Positions 1 through 11,087 of a stretch of 64,000 nt of DNA are shown piece after piece. The notes beneath the pieces were generated by a model that saw nothing but the letters and a program-made list of their open reading frames with translations, had not been told where the DNA came from and searched no databases. The DNA lies in NCBI GenBank assembly GCA_036346405.1, contig CM070548.1:90036088-90100087 (forward strand), read 5' to 3'. The first letter of the stretch is position 1. Each line of letters begins with the position of its first letter. Made by a program: the position numbers and the translations under genes. Source of the DNA: Phyllostachys edulis (lineage: Eukaryota; Streptophyta; Magnoliopsida; Poales; Poaceae).

Positions 1-1610
1 TCAGAGCCATTGCAAACGATAAGAATGTAACCTCGCCTACATCGCGAGCATTGTAAGCCATGCGCTTGTCGCCGATTTGACCATTTCGCCAAAGGTTCTC
101 ATGGCTAACGAGCTAATACAATAGGGTATGTCGTTAGCTATAGTAAGGTCCGGCGAGCAAAGCGAAGGTCCTTGAAGGGTTGTACGGTACCTACAAGGAG
201 GCGCATTTACCTAGTCCCCGCATCGTCAAGCAAATTGCGGATGCTAATCCGGACATGCGCCAATAGGGACGATAGGGTCGACAGTCCAACAACCCAAATT
301 CCCTAATCCTTGATCGAAGTCTTCGCTTTTGGCCCGGCAGCCAGTGGCTTCACCATCGCCGCCCCGCCCCGAGTATGGACGGTACTTTTCTTTGCGGAAA
401 TACAAAGGCACCATTCTCACCGCTATTGCCGCCGATGGCAACGACCAATTGCTCCCGCTTGCTTTTTGCAATTGTGGAGAATGAGAACACCGCCATTGGC
501 TATGGTTTCTAGCCAACATAAAGCAACATGTTGTAAGGGATCGGCCAATGTGTGTGTCATAACCGATCATCATGCCGGGTTGTTGTCCGCTGGCGCACTA
601 TGCATCGCAGATTAGGGCACCGCTCCAATGGAACGACACGCGCACATCGCTGGTGCATGCGCATCTAGTCGCCAATTTCCACACACGCTTCCGAGCAAAG
701 ACCTCATGAAGAAGTTCAAGAAGCTCGCCACGTAACCGTAAGCGCAAGTTCGATGTCGTGTGGCGGAACTTGAGGTCAAACCCCAAGCAAGTGGAGGTTT
801 CGCCCAAGCACACCGCAAAGTGAGTTCACTGAGTGGATGAGCGAGCATGCGCCGACTATGAGAAATGGTCCTTCTTCACGATACCTATGGTGCTCGAGAC
901 GCATCATGACAACCAACATGTCCGAGGTCTACAACGGTGTGTTGAAAGGGGTCCGTGCCCTCCCCATCACCGCCAAGTAGACGAGACATGGAACCGTGAT
1001 TGGTTACATTTCAGAATCGTAATGATGGCCAAGCAAAGATTTGGATTTAAGGGAAGCAAGACGGAGGTTACCCTTGCCTACATGGAGAAGAAAATTACGG
1101 CGTCTGATCCCATGTAGCTATCACAATGGATGGCGGAGAAGGAAGTTCGAGATCCGCTTATGGACAGTACGCTCATGCCACATGAGAGGTGACCTAAGCA
1201 TGTTTGTACCATAGGCGATGTGGCGCTTGCACTCGCAATAAGCCTCAATCGCCGCACAAGCCTTGCTCCCACGTGATATGTTTGCATGTGTCAGATTTCA
1301 CCAATCTTCTAGCATGTACATGTCGGAGTACTACGACATACGACACCAGATGATACTTGAACGGGAGTTCAACTCCCACGGAGTGGAAAGCCACCACAGG
1401 ACCTATGGCCAGAGCAAGGAAGTGGTCACCGAATGAAGCATCGCAAGATCAAAGCCGTGGGAGGCATCACCAAGGCGATCCGCAACGACATGGATGCGAG
1501 CCAACGGAGATCGCCAACACCAATAAGGTGTAGGCTATGTAAGACTCGTGGGCACTCATTCAGAACCGCCCGAGTAGACCTTCTTCCTCCGACGCCACTT
1601 AGTATCCGTA
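1..1610 (+). pseudogene. Degenerate MULE (MuDR-like) transposase
   Basis: Pieces of a Mutator-like transposase can be read in order on the plus strand, in shifting frames with stops. Around 25-110 is an N-terminal part (NVTSAYIAS-like, then ADLTISPKVL), and at 180-235 YGTYKEAHLPSP. At 370-600 is the MULE catalytic start: DG-TF, KYKGTILTAIAADGNDQLLPLAF, VENENTAIGYGFL, then CVITDHHAGLL. At 905-970 is NMSEVYNGVLKGVRALPIT, followed at 1215-1290 by a SWIM-type zinc finger (CGAC...PCSHVIC). At 1433-1600 a zinc-knuckle remnant reads CRLCKTRGHSFRTA, with the last Cys lost. In the family these parts cut and rejoin DNA at terminal inverted repeats. The left end of the element lies outside the window. 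This copy cannot encode a working enzyme. The family call is firm; the exact limits are not. Confidence 0.8.
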
Positions 1611-1746
1611 AGCTATCCGTGTATTTGAGTCATGTCGGTGTTGTAGTGATGTGAGTGTTGTAATGATTTGCGCTGCAACCTGCACTCACTTCGAAGTTAT
1701 TATTACCGCTTCGCTTGGGTTACGCGTGCTTTGCGTAAAGTAGTCG

Positions 1747-1850
1747 CGCCCCGCTTCCAGAGAGTTGTCACTTCTCGCTTCCAGAGAGTGGTCACATCCA
1801 ATTTTCCGATAGTGCTCACTTCCTCGCTTCCACACCGCATGGTCACGCCC
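1747..1850. repeat. Short imperfect tandem repeat (about 24 bp)
   Basis: Four to five diverged copies of a unit resembling CGCTTCCAGAGAGTGGTCAC follow each other downstream of the MULE transposase relic. Likely part of the same element's non-coding tail. Confidence 0.45.
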
Positions 1851-1863
1851 TCCTTTTCGCAGA

Positions 1864-2640
1864 GTGGCCTGCTCGTTCCTAACGCTATATATGGATGCTT
1901 TGGTCGCCATTGACCTCACTCTTCTCTTCCTCTTCTCCTTTCTCGATCATCAAAACAAGATGTCTTCGCCTCATCGAACATTCGAGCGAGCAGAGAATTA
2001 CAATCACTACGAGAGCAGCTTGCTTTGCCCTCGCTATGCAGGATCCGACACGTGTTTACCTCTCATACGCCAACTAATCCGCCCCGAAGTTTTCATGAAG
2101 TGTTCAAATCTTTCGGTGAACTTCTACAAACTCAAAGACGTAATGAATTGTGTTGTACATATCGGGTTTTCTTACTTTCATTTGAAACTTCAATTCTTTT
2201 GTAGAACACAACATGTCGATTTTGGCAATGGGTCGACGGTTGCCCCAAGGTTCCAAGATATTGCAATGCAAATTGTCGCCTTTGCAAGAAGACTCCCGTG
2301 GTGTTGTTGCACTGTGCAAAGGCTCGAGCGTCCGATGAACCAATGCAAGACTCCCATGGTGTTATCGCACTGCGTAATGCCTCGAGCGCTCGATCAACCC
2401 ATGCAAAGTGAAGAGAAAAGGCTTCAAACACTACATGACAGATGGAAAGAGTTGAGAAGTCGCTTCACAAGTTACTTAAGTTAGTTACTTTTATGTCTTT
2501 CTTCTTTTGTATCTTGTTCTTGCAAAGTAGAACGTCGGTGTGTAATGAGATTGTAATGTTCACTGCTATCTATGCATCGCAATCCTTGATGAATGAGAAT
2601 AAAATTGTTCTAATCGGCATAGATAACTAAGTACAAGAGT
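1864..2640 (+). other. Unrecognised transcribed-looking segment with a 206-residue open frame
   Basis: An open frame runs 1864-2484, but I recognise no domain in it, and it has no good start context. It includes an imperfect duplication of about 58 bp: 2291-2348 resembles 2349-2406. The AT-rich end at 2490-2630 looks like a 3' untranslated region. It may be a second gene or tail of the MULE, or host sequence captured by it. I would not treat it as a protein gene without transcript support. Confidence 0.25.
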
Positions 2641-4000
2641 CCAATTACATTCCAATTAGCACACTCATTTTGGATTACAAATCACTTAATGAAGCACAAC
2701 TTACAACATATAATAGACTACTAATGCTACTATCGCCACGCCGCTTCCTCATCATTGCCGCATAGTACCTCAGACCGCCTTCAGCGCAGGTTCCTCCCAT
2801 GTGTCTCGACGAATCTATTCTCGTGGAAACGCTAACCTATCGTGACCGTGGGTTCTCGCCAGCAGTCATACCGAGGTTTCTCAACCGCCGCGGTCGGCGA
2901 TATGGGGCAAGACTCAGAGAACTGCATTGAGAACAAGTCTGTGACTCCAAGCATTAGGATCCGTAGTAGGATCCGTGGAGGGCACCAACTCGCTCAAAGT
3001 TGCGGGATGGATCGGGTGAATTGCTCGTGGGCGCGGGATGGATCGGGTGAATTGCTCGTGGTACGGTTCGCCTTTGCGGGTGAACGCCGCAGGTACATTG
3101 TGTACTGACTCATACCATGGTGCCAGACGCCCATTGGAAATTGTCCAAAAGCAGGGCTCGCAAGGGAGAATCGGGATAACATCCGCCGCTGTTCCGGGTT
3201 GCACGTCTGCGTTTCTCCGGAATGTCCTCTTCGTGTTTCTCGTGATGACGGCGGCACCGCGTAGGGTCCTCCGAGACGAGGACGGCATCGCCGAGGGTCC
3301 TCCGAGATGACGACGGCAGTTAGCCAGAGAGTCTCGCGCGGCAACCGCGCGGACGATCCGCCGCCCATGCCGCCGCGCCATTGGTCGACTTCGCCGGACG
3401 GAAGATGGAGGGGCGAGGGTACGCGACGACGCTTCCGTCCGATGCCTCGAGTCGACATCGCTGGCCTTCCGCAGCTCATGTTACTTAACGACCGCTTGAC
3501 ATCATCAATAACCGCTTTCAAGGCCGTAAAAGCGCTTCCATCGGTTTTCAGACTTCGCCGAAGTTCTGCTGGCCGCCGATAGCGATATTCAAACGGTCCA
3601 CCGCATGGTTACGTAACACACAAAATTTTGTTAGTTAACCCTATTTCGAGGGTGGTTAATCTACTACATGCTCAACGCATCAATCGCCCCGCGTATGCAG
3701 ACGCAGACGGGTCCATCCCTAAGTCCAAGCGCTCGGCGTGGCTAGGATCTCGCATGTCGCATGTGGCGCTGTCAATCTCGTCCGCGTGTTCCAGACGCAT
3801 TCACTCCAAGCACGCGGTCATAAGCCCTCGATCGTAAGGTTGTGCCTCCGCAAATGGAATCGTGGTCGTCGCCATGCATCTACCCACTGCCGCCGCTTGA
3901 AGCCGCCATCACTCTTATGAATTCTTCTTCGTCGCCTCAAAGTGGAACAAAATAAATAACTTATGGTACCCAAGATAACGATGTCTAAAGGATCTACAAC
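2641..4000. other. No recognisable gene; GC-rich relic sequence
   Basis: Several overlapping open frames occur on both strands between 2840 and 3600, but none shows a domain I know. At about 3001-3060 a block of some 30 bp containing GGATGGATCGGGTGAATTGC is directly duplicated. The segment lies just beyond the C-terminal end of the minus-strand PMD relic, so it may be that gene's decayed 3' part. Confidence 0.4.
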
Positions 4001-4004
4001 ATTA

Positions 4005-5125
4005 TTAAGTAATGCAATGTACTTACAAATGACTACGCCTTTGCAAGCGGTCGCCCTAGAGCAGTGGGATCTCTGGTGCGGCTCTGAATCGCCTCATCAC
4101 CCGCTAGGGTTGTACGGCTCAACCATGCGGGCGAACACCGATGATAAGTTGTCCTCCAAGACGCCAGATCCGGTGGCATAGCAAGCTCAGTTGCCGGGCG
4201 CCAGGTTCTCGCGACGCGGCGATCCATCCAAGGAGCCCATACTATGTCGCGTTCAGGTGGTCTCGAATTCATTGTGGAACTCGGGTATATACGACGACTT
4301 CTCCCTAGACCACCCCAAGATCGCCATAGCCCATCGGATCCCATGGTCGGGCCTTCCACGGATCCTCTCGTCCCGCCGCGCCACCATAGAAATGTTGTGT
4401 GCGGGTAAGGGTGGATCGGGCGCGAACAACGGCCGTCCGATCGCTGGCGTGCTCCCACGACCACAACAGAATAACGCAGGGTAACCCGAGAGCACGGCCC
4501 GCTCTCGCGCCACGCTATGGGCGCCAGACAAAGCCTGGCAGATGTCAGCAAGACAAAGATACCAACCCCAATCAGATCGCAAAGACGCCCTCATCGCCGG
4601 CGCCCACGATAGACTCCGCAAGGTGAATATAACTGGTACACCATGTCCCTCGGCTAGGGAACATGATCCACCCAATATAAACAACAAATATGCAATAAGG
4701 TGGCATCGAACCACCTCCTCCGCTAAGCGCCAATTGGGCAATGCATGAATTGTCGCAGCCCAACCGTGGAATGCCCTTTGACCTCTCGGGATAGGGGCGT
4801 CAAACGATGATGGAGACGCGCTTTCCAAATCGCGACCTCGGAGGGGAACAACCGCACGCCTCGCAACAGCGAAGGCGGTAATAAAGTCGACATCTTGCGT
4901 TGTCACCGCTATCTCCCCACCGAAGTGGAACGTGTGGGTCTCCTACGCCAACGATCAACCAAGGCGGAAAGAAGAGAGGCATCAATTAAGAAGTTTTGCC
5001 CGTGTTCAAAGATATGGCGAACATAATCACCAAGATTGACGGTCTCGAACATACCGCTCGTCAATGCCGCCAGTCTCCCTCGTCCCCGTGTCACGTGACT
5101 TGGCGCCCATCGCCATCGATCCAAG
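4005..5125 (-). pseudogene. Degenerate plant mobile domain (PMD) gene
   Basis: On the minus strand, frame-shifted pieces follow the PMD (aminotransferase-like plant mobile domain) order. First come FLIDASLLSALVDRWR, then ETHTFHFGGEI with TTQDVDFITAFAVA (4870-4940). Next come HLIAYLLFILGG (about 4700), WGWYLCLADICQALS, LSGYPALLLLWSWE (about 4450-4490) and RDIVWAPW near 4230. At least three frame changes are needed to join them. PMD proteins in plants occur both as host silencing factors (MAIN/MAIL family) and as cargo of MULE and gypsy elements. A decayed MULE transposase about 3 kb away on the other strand fits a MULE-PMD relic. The order and motifs make the family call fairly safe; whether it was one element with the transposase is inference. 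Confidence 0.7.
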
Positions 5126-5838
5126 CGTGATAAATGATGCTTGCCATCCCATGCCGCTCAAGTAGGGGTGGTATAGCACGTAATACGTGCCATTCTTCGC
5201 AAATAGACAAAAACTAACAGCTAGCAAAATCTAAGCACGACTTAATCGGTACAAAATGCAATAAGCAAAAATTAAACACGAACTTACCTCACTAATCAAA
5301 ACGCTACTGCGCTTCGAGCTCGCTTGGCGCCACAAGACGCTTATATAGGGTGGGTCATAAGACAAGGAAAGACGCGACGCGATGTAAAGAAAAGCAAATA
5401 GGAAAAATGTATACGCCAAAAATTCTTTTTGCAAAGGAACTACATGCATCGAGGACAATTTAAAATTATGACGCTGGCGTGGCGAGCGAGAGGGAAAATC
5501 GCGACGCGTGTGAGGCACTCTATCAGGCCGTCATCAGGGGTGACTGCTGCTACCGGTCGGGAGTCTCGCCGCCCGGCTAGGGCAGTCCCCGCCGCTTCGC
5601 AGGACGCAGACGCACTGCTTTGGGGCCAAACTTGTAAATGATGGATAACAGAGGCTACTTTTGAAAATTTTTTTTGTTATAGGGTCAAAACAGTAAAAAT
5701 CTCCAGCCAGCCTTCTGAGAAAAAAAGGCTGGGAAAAGAAAACTCACCGCATCTCCAAGTTTCGCTTACATATGGGATTAAAGCTGGTCCCAATGGTGGT
5801 TTCTTACTACGCTTCTTATCAGATAAAAAGATTAGATA
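5126..5838. other. Spacer between PMD relic and receptor kinase gene
   Basis: No supported gene. The stretch 5620-5700 (GGGGCCAAACTTG, then an A/T-rich run ending GGGTCAAAACAGTAAAA) has the look of a DNA-transposon end and could be the right terminus of the MULE/PMD relic, but its partner end is not in the window. The region from 5700 to 5838 is probably 3' untranslated sequence of the kinase gene. Confidence 0.35.
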
Positions 5839-8809
5839 TCACCTCTCAATGCACAGTATTATAGAGTGTGCAGATCCTGACCTTGATATAGAAAGATTTA
5901 CTAAGATTTCTACCTGTGATATCACAGATGAGCCAGATTCTAAATAAGATACCACCGCTTCTCTCTCTTCCTTAATTACAGCCACACATCGACTTTCATT
6001 TACGCGGCAGCTCTTAAGAAGGCTGGGCAAGACGTCCCTCTCCGCCACGTCGTGCTCCTTGCTGACCTGGTAGTTCTGGGTCCACCCCGACGACGCGTAG
6101 TACGACGACGAGGTCATCACCGTGCTGGTGGCACCGCTGCGCGACGTCGGCACCTCGCCGTCCTCGCCCGCGCGCACGACGGTCAGCGCGGGCCACATGA
6201 ACGCCGGCTTCGACGGCGGGACGTCCGGCGCCGGGGCGGAGCGCGTCAGGATCTGCAGGATGGCCTGCGTCCTCGGCCGTTCCCCGGGGTTCGGGTGGTT
6301 GCACGCGAGGCCCAGCAGCAGGAGCCGCTCGGCGTCGCCCTCGTCGAACTCGCCGGCGAGCCTCGGGTCGACGGCCTCGAGGATGCGGCCCTCGCCGTGG
6401 TACTTCCACACCTCCTCCAGCAGCTGGCTGCACCCGGCGGGGTTGTTGCAGGAGATGCGGCGGCCGCACACGATCTCCAGGATGACGGCGCCGAAGCCGA
6501 AGACGTCCGACTCCCTCGTCGCCTTGCCGGTGTGGAAGCACTCCGGCGCGATGTAGCCCAGCGTCCCTGGGACGCCGATCTTGTCGGTGTAGGAGGTCTT
6601 GTCGGACTCGAGGGCGCGGGCGAGGCCGAAGTCGCCGAGACGGGCGTTGAAGGCGGAGTCCAGCATGATGTTGGAGGGCTTGATGTCGCGGTGGATCACC
6701 ATCTGGTCGTACTCGTGGTGGAGGTAGTTCAGGGCGGACGCGACGCCGGCGACGACGTTGTAGCGCTGCTCCCAGTTGAGGATCGGAGCATCCGGGTCGC
6801 CCAAGAGATGCCTGTCCAGGCTGCCGTTGGGCATGAAGTCGTACACCAGCAGTAAAACACCATTCTGATGGCACCAACCTGCAAACGTGTCGTCCAAACT
6901 TTTTCAGTGGTTGCTTAATCAAATTTTTTTCAAGAACACGTAGGAAAATTGCGTGTCATTACGAAATATAAAAAACAAAGAGTGAATCAGATTAGTTTTG
7001 CCAGAAACCCGGTTGATCAAAAGTCAGAGATGAGTGTTTGTCCAGCATATCGTTCTACAACTACCAATTACCACCCCCCCCAAAAAAAAATTTATGAGCA
7101 AAACCTTCACCAGAAAGTATGAATCAGTCATGGTTTAATTTTTTGTATTCAGGTGCCAACTGGTGCGGTCAGCTTCTAAAATAGTCTTTATTTGCAATGC
7201 CTATTTAGTGCAAAATTCTATATTTCATTTTCACGTAACCATCCAAGAAATTGATGTTGACCATGTAGGCATAACTTTAACAACTTGGATGCAGTCTTAT
7301 CACGGCTTCACGAGTACTAAATGTAATAATAATTAAACAAAAAAAACATTGTGGAAGGAGCGGACTAAAGCTAAACACATATTGATTTTACGAACTAGAA
7401 CTGAGCAAGAAGGATGCGAAAATCGAAATGAACAGAGCAAGAAGCAATTCCATACCGACGAGCTTGACGAGATTGCGGTGCCGGAGGCGGTTGATGATGC
7501 TGAGCTCGGAGAGGAAGTCCTCCTGCCCCTTGGTGTTGGCCCCCGAGAACTGCTTCACAGCCACCTCCATGCTCCGGCCTTGTTCCCCGAGCACGGTGGC
7601 GCGGTACACCACGCCGTACCCGCCCTGCCCCAGCTTCATCTTCTCGTCGAAGTTGTTGGTCCCTTTCTTGAGCTCCTTGTAGTCGAACTCCTTGGGCACC
7701 CCCGGGATGCTCCTCAGATCAACGGTGTTGTTGAACACCGAGCTGGGGTCGTCCCCGACCCCCTTCGTCTTCTTCCATATGTACAGGCCGGCGAACAGCC
7801 CGAGCGCCAGGGCGGCGGCGCACGGCACGCCAACGGCCACCCCGAGCTTCCAGCCGGACAGCGCCTTCCTGGCGGTGCTGCTGCCGTCGTGGAGCCTCTC
7901 CACCGTCAAGTTCCACGTGAGCACGCAATTGAGCTGGTACTGCACGCCGGTGGACGCCGAGAAGCCGAAGTACGCCTTCTTGCGGAGGAGGATCTTCGAG
8001 AGGTCCAGCGACGCGTTGATCACGGCGGTGGTGGGCTTGCTCACATTCTTGGCCATGTACACACACACGTGCCGCGACGTGCCGTTGTAGTCGACCCAGA
8101 CCATGTAGCTGCCGTCGTTGGTGGTGTCATTGGGCGCGAGCTGGATGCCGAAGGGGGTGAGGGAGTTGGCGTAGATGGAGTTGACGCCGTTGACGTCCAG
8201 GCCGACGTGGTTATCGTCGGGGTCGTAGGACTGCTTCACCGTGTCCAGCTCCACGGCCGCGAACTCGTTGGTGGCGTTGCCGTCGGTGGACGCGTTGGTG
8301 AGGCCAAGGTATCCGCCATAGCTCCCGGGGGTCGGGTCGCCGGCGCCGCTGGACGCGACGACGAACGCGAGCCCTTCTCCCTTGACGGTCTTGATCGCGC
8401 GGCAGAGGTTGACCTTGAACACGGTGGAGAAGGAGGCGACGTGCCTGCCGTCGGCGGTGGAGTTGGACGCGTTGGAGGCCCAGAGGACGAACGGGGAGGC
8501 GAAGAAGACGCGGCCGGTCTGATTGACGAGGAAGCTCTCGGCGTTGTTGCTGGTATCGGGGGTGATCTGCAGCGCGTTCTGGTTGACGCTGGAGTTGCTC
8601 GAGAACGTCAGGTTGGCGGGGAGCTGCAGCAGGGTCTTGTCGAACTTGGGGAAGGAAAAGGTGGTGAACTCCTTGCCGTCGACGACGCTGGTGAAGGTCG
8701 TGGTCTGGGCGCGCACGGCGGGGAGGAATAAGCAGACGGAGATGGACGACAGCAGCAGGAGGAGGGCGATGCTGGTGGTGGCGCGGTGGCGACGGCGGGA
8801 AGGTCCCAT
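5839..8809 (-). CDS. L-type lectin-domain containing receptor-like kinase (two exons)
   Basis: Coding sequence is the join of 8809-7456 and 6878-5839, giving 797 residues. The intron is GT-AG and splits a Gly codon between LVKLV and WCHQNG. Residues 1-34 are a signal peptide ending AVRA. Residues about 36-300 form a legume-lectin domain with the signature VELDT (186-190) and the metal-site stretch DPDDNHVGLDVN. Residues 320-345 form one membrane helix, followed by KK. A kinase domain covers about 388-665: LGQGGYGVV loop, VAVK Lys419, Glu435 in helix C, HRD at 514-516, DFG at 534-536 and APE at 562-564. All catalytic residues are present, so an active Ser/Thr kinase is expected. Proteins of this family sit in the plasma membrane and take part in defence or developmental signalling; the ligand is unknown. 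Residues from about 735 run on some 60 beyond the family's usual end (SKEHDVAERDV), so the 3' end may be mis-read or mutated. Confidence 0.9.
6879..7455 (-). other. Intron of the lectin receptor kinase
   Basis: Minus-strand donor GTATGG follows GTCG, and acceptor TTTGCAG precedes GTTGGTGCC. The 577-bp intron is AT-rich against GC-rich exons, as usual in grasses. Joining the exons restores the continuous kinase reading HRNLVKLVGWCHQNG. Many L-type lectin kinases lack introns, so this position is worth comparing among orthologues. Confidence 0.85.
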
Positions 8810-8916
8810 GGGTCAAGTGCGCAGGAGAGGAGCTAGGAACAGTCGAACAGAGGAGGTTGTGTTATGTACTGATGTGCAAGCCTGCAATGGACTTGTAAGT
8901 TTACCCGTACCGCAAC

Positions 8917-8923
8917 TTATAAA
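8917..8923 (-). promoter_or_regulatory. Probable TATA box of the receptor kinase
   Basis: On the minus strand the sequence reads CCATTTATAAG, about 110 bases before the ATG at 8809. This leaves room for a short 5' leader of 70-80 bases. Confidence 0.5.
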
Positions 8924-8929
8924 TGGACT

Positions 8930-9540
8930 CCCTCCGGTTTGCAGTTTGTGTTATCCTATCCCCCGCATCTGGTTCTCTGTTTCCGAAACTATGTGGCCTT
9001 CCTAGTGCTGCGCATAATCTGTATTCTGTAACGAGTAGTTGACTAGCATGGACTATGTCACCTCTTACAGGGTCACACAGAAAATGTCCCATGATGCAGG
9101 GTCTCTACTAGCAAAATTAGCAGGCCGGTTTGTTGCTTAGCCTGTTCCATCCTAAGAATGGAAAATTAAATAAATGGAAAGGCAACCGACCGACTGGTTC
9201 AGGGCACATGAAAAATCAGATATCCCGAGCAAAGTTTACAGTTCGATTCCTCAAAACAAAAGAAACAACAACACTAAAAATCCTCTGATCCCTCAAACAA
9301 ACCCTAAGCAAAGCATACAGGAAGAAAAGCAGAAGCTTTCACAAGAAAAATGTGAATACCAGCAGGCGAATGGTTGTTATCCTCACATTAAAAATCCGAT
9401 CCAGGTTAGATTAGATGGTGACATAGTGTGCTGGTGTGGCTTTAGTAATGTCTTTCTTTTCACGCCGAAGACAGGGCCTAGTCCTTCCTTATCCTTAATC
9501 CTCCAGTCAATCGTTGAATTTTCATCGCTCCCTTGCCCCT
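8930..9540. other. Upstream region of the receptor kinase; no gene seen
   Basis: Mixed-composition sequence with open frames that show no domain. It is probably promoter-proximal DNA of the kinase gene. No repeat structure was obvious. Confidence 0.4.
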
Positions 9541-10145
9541 GCGTCTACTATGCACGAGTACCGGAAACCGGTAGGCCGGTATGGGTACGTTGGTACGGCG
9601 ATACGGTATTTCTAAAAAAAAACTTTGGTACGTCGATACGGTAGTATATATAATAAAAGTAATAAAATATATAATATAAAAGATAACTGATAAACCGAGG
9701 AAGCACCGAAGCAGTGAATTAGTGAAAAAAAGGGAACAAGAGAAACCATCAAGAGAAATTGGTAGGATGAGGAAGGTACCAACGGAGGGGAGCAACAGGA
9801 AAAAGCCAAGAAGGGAACAAGAGGGGAGAAGAGGAAGTACCTCGCCGTAGCCTTGCTAGAGCCTCTCCTTGCTTCTGCTCGCTGGGAGTTGCGGCTGGCG
9901 GCTAGAGAGAGAAATGAGGAATGGTTTTTCGTGTTTTGCACTGCTATGGTTTCACTTAATAGCATCTTCGTGGGTTTTATGGGTTGAACTTTCAGTTCTT
10001 TTTATTGGACCGTACTAGCACCCAAACGTACCCAGCAGTACCTGAGTTTTTTTTGTTTTGTTTTAATTCGTAAAAATCTCGATACCTCTAGATACTATAC
10101 CAACGCTGCACCTAAACCGTACCGGTACCCGATACTATACCCGAT
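9540..10145. repeat. Possible small DNA transposon with GTACCG-rich ends
   Basis: The left side (9555-9650) is packed with CCGGTA, GGTACG and GATACGG; the right side (10080-10145) carries the complementary GATACTATAC, CCGTACCGGTACC and CGATAC. The two ends look like a diverged inverted pair around an AT-rich, non-coding middle. No target duplication could be fixed, so this is tentative. Confidence 0.3.
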
Positions 10146-10436
10146 GCTGCCTGCCCGAGACCCCGACCCTCGGTCAAACCCTTCTGCTCAGTGCTCACCC
10201 ATCTTTCTCAAATCTGAAAGCAAAAGCAGCGTCTGCTCCACGAGCAAGCAATGGCTGGCCACTCTTGAGATATCTCGCATATGTGTTTCTACATCCTGCA
10301 ATACACAGAGGATGTATAGGCCTTCCAGTACCAATCCTATCGTACCACCGTCGTGTATCCACAGGTAGCTTCTAAGTTCTGATGTGATGGATTACCTGAA
10401 AAGTATTCGGATTGGAAAAAATTCCTTAGCAGGCCC
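10146..10436. other. No recognisable feature
   Basis: Short spacer with no supported gene or repeat between two non-coding elements. Confidence 0.4.
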
Positions 10437-10831
10437 CTTCCGGGAAGGAACTTATTTTTATTAATTAATCTTTTTTTGAATTTTATTTTAAAGTTAACCT
10501 TCGACGTATTTTATTTTCAATTCTGATATCTTTGGTCACGCCACGGGTAGTGACGTGACAAAACAACACCGCCACGCGTCGTGATAAGTCCCAAAATAAG
10601 ATTTTTTGTCACGCCACTGGCCATGACGCGAAATATCATTATTACGCCACTTCCAAGGTGGCGCGACAAGAGTTTGACTAGAAACGAAATTTGGCGTGAC
10701 AGTGTTATTTTGTCACGTCACGGGTGGTGGCGTGACCAAAGGGGTCAGAATTGAAAATAAAGTGCACCGGAGGTTAACTTTAAAATAAAATTCAAAAAAG
10801 GTTAATTAATAAAAAAAAATTCTCCGGGAAG
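10437..10831. repeat. Fold-back element with arms of about 125 bp
   Basis: 10437-10562 and the reverse complement of 10708-10831 match nearly throughout. Shared stretches include CTTCCGGG, ATTAATTAA, TTTTTTGAATTTTATTTTAA, AGTTAACCT, TTTTCAATTCTGA and TTTGGTCACGCCAC. The loop of about 145 bp repeats CACGCCAC or GTGGCG-type motifs on both strands. No coding capacity. It fits a long-terminal-inverted-repeat MITE or fold-back transposon, and its transcript would form one long hairpin. Confidence 0.8.
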
Positions 10832-10864
10832 CAACATATTTCTACGTGCATTTCTAACGGTATG

Positions 10865-11087
10865 ATAGTTTCGTGAAGTTTTATTTATTTAAAAGTTTTA
10901 GATTTCGAGTTTGAAGTTTTGACTAGGTTTCAACGTTTTTCGTGAACAGTTTCAAAAAGGTTTCATAGTAGGAGTTTGATGTTTCAAGCATATTTCGGCG
11001 TGTTTTTGTGAAAGTTTCAAAATGTTTTCGATGCTTTTCATGAGGTTTGAGAAATGTTTCAAATATGTTTCATAAAAAATTGCAGGT
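10865..11087. repeat. GTTTCA-rich simple sequence, left part
   Basis: Dense irregular GTTTCAA and GTTTTAG words run up to the gypsy LTR at 11088. The same tract resumes at 47102 beyond the nest, so the two parts were contiguous before insertion. Confidence 0.75.

Noticed and set aside
6014..6922. Arg-rich 302-codon minus frame and 267-codon plus frame over the kinase exon
   Set aside because: Shadows of the kinase reading frame; no motifs, and they conflict with the clear HRD/DFG frame.
7349..8731. 460-codon plus-strand frame across the receptor kinase
   Set aside because: It is the antisense of the lectin and kinase exon, open because of the GC-rich codon bias. Its composition is Val/Glu/Arg/Gly-rich without a domain.
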